DNA of 20,088 bases, taken from positions 1-20,088 of the forward strand of contig DBYB01000054.1 of the NCBI GenBank assembly GCA_002309995.1, read 5' to 3'. Numbering within the stretch: the stretch's first letter is position 1; every line of letters begins with the position of its first letter. This document shows, piece after piece, positions 1 to 5,569 of this stretch. This DNA comes from Bacteroidales bacterium UBA1197 (GTDB taxonomy: Bacteria > Bacteroidota > Bacteroidia > Bacteroidales > UBA932). Under the pieces are notes generated by a model. The model searched no databases, was not told where the DNA came from, and saw nothing but the letters and a program-made list of their open reading frames with translations. The position numbers and the translations under genes are program-made.

Positions 1-30
1 GGTGTTCGGAGGAATTTTTATTCCTCATAT

Positions 31-61
31 CAAAGATACAAAATTTCTAACAATTTATCAA
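31..61 (-). promoter_or_regulatory. Bacteroidota-type promoter reading out of the left edge
   Basis: On the minus strand TATCTTTG (38-31) matches the Bacteroidota -7 element TAnnTTTG, and a TTG (61-59) lies 20 bases upstream at the -33 position. The predicted transcript starts near 25 and leaves the window, so the gene it serves is not visible. A perfect 7-bp stem with a 4-base loop (9-26) would sit at the very 5' end of that RNA. No gene is seen in 1-100. Confidence 0.55.
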
Positions 62-100
62 TCAATTTGTTATAAAGTTTTCAACAATTTACGACTGTCC

Positions 101-301
101 CTATCTATCCAAACAGCCCCAATAATCAAGTAGCCCCATAACCCTCACCTCAACCTCCTTCAAGCGAATCTTCTCCAATCGAGCCATCTCATCTTTCTTC
201 TCCCCTGACAATTCTCGGCAAGCATCGCCTCCCGCATAAACTCCTCCAGCCCCTATAAGTCGCCCTTGATAGTTTTCATTCTCCACTTCCAACCGAATCA
301 T
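101..301 (-). CDS. Possible small protein (66 aa) at the end of the accessory operon
   Basis: Not recognised. The ORF starts with ATG inside the last 26 bases of the 307-aa gene, as in translationally coupled operons, and ends with TAG. A GGAT about 7 bases before the ATG could act as a weak ribosome-binding site. The predicted protein is charged in its second half (an E/K/R-rich stretch, residues 33-53) and shows no signal peptide or membrane helix. It could be a fourth component of the ATPase/DUF3226 module or a chance ORF, since it is short and its first half is rich in glycine. Position and overlap are the only support. Confidence 0.35.
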   Translation of the reverse strand: MIRLEVENENYQGRLIGAGGVYAGGDACRELSGEKKDEMARLEKIRLKEVEVRVMGLLDYWGCLDR

Positions 302-1199
302 ACATCAATCCAGTCTTAATCTTAGGCACACGAAATAGACCTCTTCCTTGCAATCGGTCTTCGGTATTATCAAGCAAATCCTTGAATTGCGCCACGGTAT
401 TGACTCCAAACAGAACTTTCGCCTCGTCGAAATATTCCTTGGACTGCATATACGGAAGTATCTCGTTCTCTCGGTTATAAACACTGAGTTCGGGATACCA
501 GTAAGGGTCCAGAATCTCGTTGGAGGGATTCCAAAGTGAGATGTAGTAAAGAAGGATGTCGGCCTTGATCAATTTGGGGAATTCAACGCCACCGGAATAC
601 TTCGCTATATAATCGGCAGTGACACTGATGCGCTTGGGTTGACTGGTATTCAGAAACTCATTAAGGGTGTAATTATACTCGCGAAAGCGCATGAAATTGA
701 CTTCACGCACCATGCCGAATGACTTATAGTAAACCTTGAACTTAGCGCGAAGTATAGCCTGAAGGGCATCGAAACACCGATATTCAACCAACAAGGCTGT
801 CAAGGATACAAACAGATACTGGTTGAAAAAACGATAGTGGTCGTTGCGGAGTACGTCGGCTGTTGTTCCCGTATATAGGTTAATGCCAACAGCTTCGTAG
901 AAATTGAGCAATCTCTCGAAGAAGCCGGGAAGATAGCGTTTCAGGTATGGGTGCTTACTCGGGGCCAACATCTCAACTACCGAAACGAAGTCCTTGCGCA
1001 AAGACTCCAGATTATCAATTCCCTCCAGCACTCTCTGGTGGAGCTGGTCGGTACTGGCTATGCCCTGAATGCTGATTTCGTATTCGCCAAGTTGGTCAAT
1101 AAATGCCCGGAAATAGTTACTTACAACTATCTCAAGATGCTGGCTGTTGCCCAATACGGCATTGCTTACAGCTTCGGATGTCCACTTGTTATTATCCAT
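276..1199 (-). CDS. Unrecognised helical protein (307 aa), third gene of the ATPase-DUF3226 module
   Basis: Family not recognised. The start ATG overlaps the DUF3226 gene's stop by 8 bases, so the two are probably translationally coupled. The protein looks soluble and mostly alpha-helical, rich in Phe, Tyr and Leu. A central stretch (about residues 118-160, containing HYRFFNQYLFVSLTALLVEY) resembles hydrophobic helical repeats seen in other accessory or defence-associated proteins, but I cannot assign a domain. There is no Walker motif, no obvious nuclease motif and no signal peptide. Its fixed position behind an ATPase and a Toprim-like protein suggests it is part of the same system, as effector, sensor or structural partner. 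That role is inference only. Confidence 0.8.
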   Translation of the reverse strand: MDNNKWTSEAVSNAVLGNSQHLEIVVSNYFRAFIDQLGEYEISIQGIASTDQLHQRVLEGIDNLESLRKDFVSVVEMLAPSKHPYLKRYLPGFFERLLNFYEAVGINLYTGTTADVLRNDHYRFFNQYLFVSLTALLVEYRCFDALQAILRAKFKVYYKSFGMVREVNFMRFREYNYTLNEFLNTSQPKRISVTADYIAKYSGGVEFPKLIKADILLYYISLWNPSNEILDPYWYPELSVYNRENEILPYMQSKEYFDEAKVLFGVNTVAQFKDLLDNTEDRLQGRGLFRVPKIKTGLMYDSVGSGE

Positions 1200-1830
1200 G
1201 AAGCAGATATTTTGACAGAAAGTCTTTGACTGGTTTCAACGTATCGGAATCAAGATTCCATATCTCAGGGTCGCTCCAACGCCACTGTCCGCTTCCAAAC
1301 TTGCTCTTCTTGGTGTTGGATATGGGCAAAGCATTGAAATAGGTGTGGAGCTTTCCCTTGCGGTTTGGGGTGCTATAGAAAGGTTCGCCTTTGCCGTTCT
1401 TGCGCTGGGACATGCAATGCTCATACTTAACAAAGCAGTCGAAGAACTCAGGGTACAGGTCTTTGCGGGCAATACTCTCCATAAGTACCTCGACATCACC
1501 GTCATCGCCATTGTTGGGCCAAAGGAACAAATCGAAATCAAGACCCAGTTCATCGCGACGATGAATCAATTCGTCACGACGGACAGAAAAGCCGCCATTG
1601 TTCTTGTCGGTATCGGCATCGAAAATGACAAGGTTTTTGCCTCCGGCATCGGTGTTGGCCTGAAGCACTGTAATGTTTGGCATCTTATCCGAATCCATCA
1701 GGTTGGTATAGCCGCCAGTATGTACTATTTCGTACTTGTCGGATGGCACGCCAATATGATTGAGTATGGCACGGAGAAAGTCACTCTCGGGCACGCTCTT
1801 CTCTTTCCCTTCAATGAATATCTTGACCAT
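1192..1830 (-). CDS. DUF3226-type Toprim-like protein, predicted nuclease partner of the ATPase
   Basis: This 212-aa protein has the layout of DUF3226, a family related to the Toprim fold of OLD nucleases. Visible hallmarks are IEGKEK at the N-terminus (Glu7, Gly8), the acidic pair in VIFDAD (Asp71, Asp73) after a hydrophobic strand, and the WPNNGDDGDVEVLME segment (104-118), equivalent to the family's PN...G..E element. Such residues bind Mg2+ in Toprim enzymes. The gene begins 13 bases after the ATPase stop and overlaps the next gene by 8 bases. ATPase plus DUF3226 pairs recall two-gene OLD-like and PARIS-like defence systems, where the ATPase senses phage and the Toprim partner acts as effector. 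Nuclease activity here is inferred, not shown. Confidence 0.78.
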   Translation of the reverse strand: MVKIFIEGKEKSVPESDFLRAILNHIGVPSDKYEIVHTGGYTNLMDSDKMPNITVLQANTDAGGKNLVIFDADTDKNNGGFSVRRDELIHRRDELGLDFDLFLWPNNGDDGDVEVLMESIARKDLYPEFFDCFVKYEHCMSQRKNGKGEPFYSTPNRKGKLHTYFNALPISNTKKSKFGSGQWRWSDPEIWNLDSDTLKPVKDFLSKYLLHG

Positions 1831-1843
1831 GTCTGCGTTCTCC

Positions 1844-2878
1844 TTATCTCACCTCTGTTTCTTGCTCTATGGCATTGCCTAACTGATCGATGGAGAAACG
1901 ATACGACTTCAATTCATCGCCAGCTATCCGTTGCAGTTTGAAAGCAGATGCCAAATTCTGACTATTCTCTTCTTTTAGCGCCTGAGCCGCCTCTTGGAAA
2001 CCCTTGATGGAGTCTTCATCGTGTGTGGTAGCAAAAATCTGAACATCGTTCCGGATGGCGGCTCGTATCACAATGTCCCACATAGGTTTCATCACCGAGT
2101 AGTGGAAACCGTTGCTCAACTCGTCCATCAGCACCACACCGCCACGACAGGCGTAGATACTAGTGAGAAATGACACAATCTTGCGGATGCCGTCACCCAT
2201 CAGATTGATGGGGATACGCTGTGAGAGTCCAACGTCAACAAGCATCACGTTGTCCATAAAAACCGGGTCCTTTGCATTAGGTTCCAGTATCTTCAAAGCA
2301 TCGGCCAAAAAAGCCTCGTCTTTATTGAGATATATATTCTGAAGTCCTTCGGCAGAGGCATTGGAATCGTACCTCGGACTTAGATAGACACACTTCAGTT
2401 TTTCTGTATATCGACCATCCAACTGTGCCTTTTGCTCAACGTGATTCGACTTACTCACATCATAAAGAACCTCGGAAGAGTACTCACCATCGTTGGTGCT
2501 GAACTTCATCCGAAGACCGTAGCGGTGCGCTATCTCGGTGGAGATACTACCTGCGTACATTTCTGCGGCTTCGTTGAAAGCTGAAATGGACAGGTGGCGC
2601 TCCTGGTTGCCTCTCGTCAAGATTTCAATCCCCCTTGCAGCATCCATCTGATAGAAGAAATAGAGCATATCTGTTTCCGTGAGCCGGTTATAGGCTCGCA
2701 TGACATTGATGGTGGCCGGCAACAGCGGATTGGACTGGCCGCAAGCCAAAAACAAAGCTTCGAGCAACGAAGACTTGCCGCAATTGTTCTTTCCGAAGAA
2801 AAGATTCACCCGAGACAACCCATCTATTCTTCCATGATGGATTCCTCTGAAATTCTTTATTTCTACACTATCAATCAT
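1844..2878 (-). CDS. OLD-like AAA (AAA_15/AAA_21) ATPase, predicted anti-phage component
   Basis: A 344-aa SMC/ABC-like ATPase from the ATG at 2878. In order: an N-terminal strand typical of the family (MIDSVEIKNFRGI), Walker A GKNNCGKSS (29-37), an ABC-signature-like LMGDGIRK (226-233), Walker B VVLMDE (248-253), and the H-loop ATTHDED (283-289). Asn256-Gly257-x-His259 after Walker B replaces the usual E-N-G-x-H spacing with Ser-Asn-Gly-Phe-His, a common variant. An upstream GTG at 2899 would add seven residues and share its G with the preceding stop (TAGTG); the ATG fits family starts better. No Toprim domain is fused; that role probably falls to the adjacent DUF3226 protein. It likely couples ATP binding to sensing of phage or DNA structures, by analogy with OLD and PARIS. 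Confidence 0.88.
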   Translation of the reverse strand: MIDSVEIKNFRGIHHGRIDGLSRVNLFFGKNNCGKSSLLEALFLACGQSNPLLPATINVMRAYNRLTETDMLYFFYQMDAARGIEILTRGNQERHLSISAFNEAAEMYAGSISTEIAHRYGLRMKFSTNDGEYSSEVLYDVSKSNHVEQKAQLDGRYTEKLKCVYLSPRYDSNASAEGLQNIYLNKDEAFLADALKILEPNAKDPVFMDNVMLVDVGLSQRIPINLMGDGIRKIVSFLTSIYACRGGVVLMDELSNGFHYSVMKPMWDIVIRAAIRNDVQIFATTHDEDSIKGFQEAAQALKEENSQNLASAFKLQRIAGDELKSYRFSIDQLGNAIEQETEVR

Positions 2879-2898
2879 AATTCTATGAATAAACAACA

Positions 2899-3063
2899 CT
2901 ATTTGTAGAACGACTCCAACGTAACTTCCCGCCCAGAAAGCATCGTCAACTGCCTTGCGCCTATATAAGCGCCAACAGGAAGAATCCGGTCATTTTCACG
3001 GGTAAAGGCATAACCGTTCACTATTACGTTTGCCTGATCGGCAATGGTCTTTATATCAAGCAT
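2899..3063 (-). CDS. Small conserved-looking protein (54 aa)
   Basis: The ORF runs ATG (3063) to TAG (2899) and overlaps the end of the 99-aa gene by 8 bases, a strong sign that it is translated. The N-terminus, MLDIKTIADQANVIVNGYAF, looks like a small folded domain I associate from memory with short Bacteroidales proteins next to DUF3990 genes, though I cannot confirm the family. The second half diverges from what I would expect, so the gene may be shortened. Its stop lies 20 bases before the ATPase ATG, so it physically links the ADP-ribosyltransferase cluster to the ATPase module. Function unknown. Confidence 0.6.
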   Translation of the reverse strand: MLDIKTIADQANVIVNGYAFTRENDRILPVGAYIGARQLTMLSGREVTLESFYK

Positions 3064-3355
3064 AAGCTACGCGTACGTTTTTAATTGGCTTAAGGAAAGA
3101 TGCAGGGTCAATGTACAGACCTTCGAGGATTGGCTTGAGGTCGATGTATTCTTCCTCAGGCTCGGCATTGTGGCTGTACTTAGCAAGCACCACCAGATAG
3201 CCGTTATCCCACTTGAGCACATCAACATACCGCTCCAGGCTGTAAGGTGACCGGAAACGGATGTTGTAACCTCCGAAGCTGAATGCCGTGAAGCCACCCT
3301 CGCTGTTGAGGAGCGCCTCGCCACTCGTTGATTTTCTATTGCTCTGATCTATCAT
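3056..3355 (-). CDS. Conserved protein of unknown function (99 aa) in the DUF3990 cluster
   Basis: I believe this is a short Bacteroidales family found beside DUF3990/DUF3791 genes, but I have no name for it. It looks like a compact alpha/beta protein: a low-complexity N-terminus (1-20), then strands around TAFSFGGYNIRFRSPYSLER (24-43) and DNGYLVVLAKY (50-60), then an acidic turn (EPEEEYIDL) and a C-terminal helix. There is no signal peptide. The gene lies 27 bases after the DUF3990 stop and overlaps the 54-aa gene by 8 bases. The context suggests an accessory or immunity role for the ADP-ribosyltransferase-fold protein; this is inference. Confidence 0.7.
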   Translation of the reverse strand: MIDQSNRKSTSGEALLNSEGGFTAFSFGGYNIRFRSPYSLERYVDVLKWDNGYLVVLAKYSHNAEPEEEYIDLKPILEGLYIDPASFLKPIKNVRVAYA

Positions 3356-3382
3356 TGTTATGTATATATATCGAAATAAAAA

Positions 3383-3868
3383 CTATTCACTGACTTCATA
3401 ACTCTCTACGAACCGCAGGGCATGAAGAACACGTGATGAATGGAAAGAGAGTTGGTTGTAGGTTTTATACGCCTTGAGCTCTGCAATGGCCGCAGGGGCG
3501 TCCAGAACACCGCTTTCATAAAGGTTCACTACGGTGAATACTTTATCATTAGCTACGGGACCAAACACTAAATCGTAGTCGTGTTCTATGCCTTTACGAC
3601 TATCAACCACGAATTTCAGCCAGTCCTCGTCAGGACCGTGGAACTCGCGAATTTTCAGATCATGATCAGCCAGAATCTTATCGTCCACCTCAAAAACCGA
3701 CACGACTCGGCGTCCTGTTTTTGCCCTATCTATCTTGATGGAGGTCCAGTGCTCGGCTTGCTCCTTCTGGGTTGTTGTATAAAAGCCTCGGCCAAAGTCC
3801 GTCTTCTTTCTGCTCTTACGGAGGCTGGGCTTGTGAACCTCAACATTAGAACCGTGATACAGTCTCAT
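3383..3868 (-). CDS. DUF3990 protein, ADP-ribosyltransferase fold, predicted toxin
   Basis: A 161-aa protein matching DUF3990, a family I recall being placed in the ADP-ribosyltransferase clan. It opens with LYHGS (residues 3-7), like the H-region that holds NAD in ADP-ribosyltransferases. Next comes DFGRGFYTT (24-32), the conserved core with the aromatic residue that packs on nicotinamide, then QAEHW (37-41). A central DLVFGPVANDKV (99-110) and a C-terminal QLSFHS (138-143) are also typical. The substrate is unknown; a cytosolic protein or nucleic acid is plausible. Its start overlaps the DUF3791-like gene by 4 bases (ATGA), the classic partner arrangement. It may be the toxin of a two-gene toxin-antitoxin-like pair, but toxicity is not shown by sequence alone. 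Confidence 0.85.
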   Translation of the reverse strand: MRLYHGSNVEVHKPSLRKSRKKTDFGRGFYTTTQKEQAEHWTSIKIDRAKTGRRVVSVFEVDDKILADHDLKIREFHGPDEDWLKFVVDSRKGIEHDYDLVFGPVANDKVFTVVNLYESGVLDAPAAIAELKAYKTYNQLSFHSSRVLHALRFVESYEVSE

Positions 3869-4311
3869 CTTCTTTTCCTCCTCTGAATAAAGCGATCCAA
3901 CTCATCAATCACATATCCTGTGCCTTGTGTATGAAGCAAGTCGTAATGATCAATCAGATAATCATCCGCGCCATAGCGCTTCAGCAGGGCAAGAGCCTGG
4001 AGACCAGTCAGGCCTTTTGCCAGTGCATATTTTTCCAAGCAATAGGTGTAGAACTCGAACTCTTCGTTTGTTATGCTCCTGATTCCGGCATTGCGTGCTG
4101 ACTCAAACTCATCATAAAGCGCCTCGGCACTCAGATACCACCACTTGGCACCTTCGTCATATAGCCTATCATACATAGGATTGGAATATACATACACAAG
4201 GGCTTCATCCAGAGAAATACGCTTCCTCCTGGATACATACTCCGCCAATCGCGAAATCTTGATCGGCACTATTTGTTCTTCGTAAACACCCATTATTCTA
4301 TCTCTATCCAA
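3865..4311 (-). CDS. DUF3791-like protein with an extra N-terminal helical domain, predicted partner of DUF3990
   Basis: This 148-aa protein appears to join two parts. The C-terminal half (about 83-148) fits DUF3791: NEEFEFYTYCLEKYA, a Lys/Leu-rich helix, then DHYDLLHTQG (121-130) and a final amphipathic helix. The N-terminal half (about 11-75) is a small helical domain with IVPIKISRLAEYVSRRKRIS (14-33), perhaps a helix-turn-helix-like fold, often a separate ORF in relatives as far as I recall. The start could be Met1 (4311) or Met7 (4293). It precedes the DUF3990 gene with a 4-base overlap, the order expected for an antitoxin followed by its toxin. It may neutralise the toxin, repress the operon, or both. 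Confidence 0.75.
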   Translation of the reverse strand: MDRDRIMGVYEEQIVPIKISRLAEYVSRRKRISLDEALVYVYSNPMYDRLYDEGAKWWYLSAEALYDEFESARNAGIRSITNEEFEFYTYCLEKYALAKGLTGLQALALLKRYGADDYLIDHYDLLHTQGTGYVIDELDRFIQRRKRR

Positions 4312-4330
4312 TAAGTAAAACTAAATCTTT

Positions 4331-4804
4331 CTACCGGCTTCCGGGCATATCGCCGCTCCAGCCGTGGCCAAGGTCCCAGTGCTCGTCGTAGACGAACTCG
4401 AAGTACGGGAGGGCGAACTCTTTTTCGATCAACTCTGTGAGTTCTTCCTGAATAGGTTCGGCCCAATGGCCCACCAGCACAATGAACTTATCGATGGTCC
4501 AAGCAACGCGGCCACGGGGAATCCGGGTATAGTCGCCCTTGTACTTGGTCTCGGAGTGCTTGGCCTGGGCACGAAAATACTCTTTGGCCCACACCTGCCG
4601 GTGCAGTTGCGGATAGTTGATGAAGGGTTTCCCCTTCTCAGCCGCCTCTTCCACCTCTCGTGGCGTGAGCTCCTTCTTCCGCACGCCGAACAGCGAGTGG
4701 TCCTCGGGATCATACCAGAAAATCCCCACCGACGGCATCTGCTCATCGAAACTCTTCATATCCGCCATCTGGGCGGCGTGGTCTGCATCATTTAGTTTAG
4801 TCAT
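4331..4804 (-). CDS. Conserved hypothetical protein (157 aa)
   Basis: Not assigned to a named family. It is a soluble, aromatic- and acid-rich protein with strong conservation character: VGIFWYDPEDHSLFGVRKKE (26-45), PFINYPQLHRQVW (60-72), IPRGRVAWTIDKFIVLVGHW (94-113), and a His/Asp/Trp-rich C-terminus (FEFVYDEHWDLGHGWSG). I recall near-identical Bacteroidales proteins without a known function. The gene is more GC-rich than the cluster at 1-4320, resembling the chromosome instead. It starts 6 bases after the remnant mutarotase stop and ends 19 bases before the DUF3791-like gene, so it may be the native gene at the edge of the accessory cluster. It could share the cluster's transcript. Confidence 0.72.
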   Translation of the reverse strand: MTKLNDADHAAQMADMKSFDEQMPSVGIFWYDPEDHSLFGVRKKELTPREVEEAAEKGKPFINYPQLHRQVWAKEYFRAQAKHSETKYKGDYTRIPRGRVAWTIDKFIVLVGHWAEPIQEELTELIEKEFALPYFEFVYDEHWDLGHGWSGDMPGSR

Positions 4805-4810
4805 ACGCTA

Positions 4811-5019
4811 TTAAAACTCTATCCAGTACGTAAACTCAAAGGTCTCCCTCGGCTTCAGGCTGTGGTTCAGGTAGCGGTCCTTGAGGTCGCCGGTGAAGCC
4901 GACGGGGTCGGTTATGCCGCACCAGGGTCCGAGGCATCTCCGTGCCACAGGTATTCCTTACCATCCTTCTGCAGACTCTGCACCTCTGCCCCGTGGGTAC
5001 TGACCTTGAATTCTATCAT
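4811..5019 (-). pseudogene. Galactose mutarotase (aldose 1-epimerase family) remnant with the middle deleted
   Basis: From ATG 5019 the frame reads MIEFKVSTHGAEVQSLQKDG then KEYLWHGDASDPGAA and stops at 4912-4914. This is the start of the aldose 1-epimerase family (H-G-A-E ... YLWHGD). From about 4920, in a different frame, the strand encodes the family's C-terminus, WCGITDPVGFTGDL followed by KDRYLNHSLKPRETFEFTYW and the final IEF, ending with TAA at 4811-4813. About 33 N-terminal and 38 C-terminal residues therefore survive; the roughly 200 residues between them, with the catalytic His and Glu, are missing. The junction is near GGACCC (about 4923-4932) and shifts frame. The gene is dead. 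Confidence 0.8.
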
Positions 5020-5162
5020 ATCTTCAAAAAAACAAGCTGTTTTTCACTACTTTCACCAAAAGCCCCACTGCATTTCAGCGACTTATAACATAAGCGTTGC
5101 GTTATTAGAAAACACGGATAACTATCCTTATCTTGCGATACAAAAGATCTTTAATTTGATGA
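5020..5162. other. Intergenic stretch, nothing recognised
   Basis: AT-rich spacer between the mutarotase remnant and the small-RNA promoter. I searched the minus strand for a TAnnTTTG element that could drive the accessory operon and found no convincing one. No tRNA, repeat or credible ORF is visible. Together with the small-RNA region that follows, it makes the longest gene-free stretch of the window (5020-5346). Confidence 0.5.
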
Positions 5163-5192
5163 TTGGAGTTATAAAAAACTTATGTATCTTTG
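5163..5192 (+). promoter_or_regulatory. Bacteroidota promoter of small-RNA copy 1
   Basis: TTG at 5163-5165 and TATCTTTG at 5185-5192 are separated by 19 bases, matching the Bacteroidota -33/-7 layout. Transcription is predicted to start near 5198-5200, just before the structured RNA. Confidence 0.7.
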
Positions 5193-5198
5193 CAGTAC

Positions 5199-5272
5199 GA
5201 GTTTAATGGTGAGCCCCTTGAGAAAGGGCATTAACTGAAGAGTGCTGCTATTTAGTGGCACTCTTGTTTTTT
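5199..5272 (+). ncRNA. Putative small structured RNA, copy 1
   Basis: A short transcript is predicted from the promoter at 5163-5192. It would fold into two hairpins. The first pairs TTAATG (5203-5208) with CATTAA (5229-5234) below an inner CCCTT/AAGGG stem closed by a GAGA tetraloop (5220-5223). The second is AAGAGTGC/GCACTCTT (5238-5245 with 5258-5265) followed by G and six T, a factor-independent terminator. The same design occurs at 6837-6905 with 36 identical bases. It could be a stand-alone regulatory RNA or a terminating leader of the 47-aa ORF downstream. I do not recognise an Rfam family with certainty. Confidence 0.6.
5238..5272 (+). terminator. Terminator hairpin of small-RNA copy 1
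   Basis: A perfect 8-bp stem AAGAGTGC/GCACTCTT with a 12-base loop, then a T-run at 5267-5272. The stem is identical in copy 2; only loop bases differ. Confidence 0.65.
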
Positions 5273-5346
5273 ACAAAAACCGGATGATGTAGTTCTTTCA
5301 TTCATTCCAGTGGATTATCTGTAACACCAATTACCATTAAGCACGT

Positions 5347-5490
5347 ATGATCAAGTTCAAGACCAATTTTTCCTTTGGTTTCTCGCTGGAGCATAAGCAC
5401 CAGATTGCTGAAACAAAGGTTACGAGGAGTATCTCAAAACTCTTTGTGGTTGCCAAGGAGATCGTTAGGAAACGTTTGCTGAGAAGCTGA
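5347..5490 (+). CDS. Possible small basic protein (47 aa) downstream of the small RNA
   Basis: The ORF runs ATG (5347) to TGA (5488-5490). It starts MIKFKTNFSFGFSLEHKHQI and ends VAKEIVRKRLLRS, giving a basic, possibly helical C-terminus (about residues 28-47) with no signal peptide. I do not recognise it. It lies about 75 bases after the small-RNA terminator and 45 bases before a strong terminator, so it is framed as a transcription unit if RNA polymerase reads through the first hairpin. No good Shine-Dalgarno is seen, which is usual in this phylum. It may instead be a relic of a longer gene or a chance ORF. Confidence 0.4.
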   Translation: MIKFKTNFSFGFSLEHKHQIAETKVTRSISKLFVVAKEIVRKRLLRS

Positions 5491-5534
5491 CGTTAACTAG
5501 GATTAAACATCCAAGTTCTTTCAACCATCCGGTC

Positions 5535-5569
5535 AAAGGGCGCCCACCACTGGGGGCCCTTTTGTTTAT
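5535..5569 (+). terminator. Strong terminator between convergent units
   Basis: AAAGGGC (5535-5541) pairs with GCCCTTT (5556-5562), with extra C/G pairing inside, followed by TTTTGTTT. It would end plus-strand transcripts from the small-RNA/47-aa unit. Because the stem ends in A and T tracts, it may also stop the minus-strand epimerase transcript, whose stop codon is at 5566. Confidence 0.75.

Noticed and set aside
1345..1941. Plus-strand ORF of 198 codons with a hydrophobic look opposite the DUF3226 gene
   Set aside because: It is antisense to DUF3226 motifs; hydrophobicity follows from the complementary codons of charged residues.
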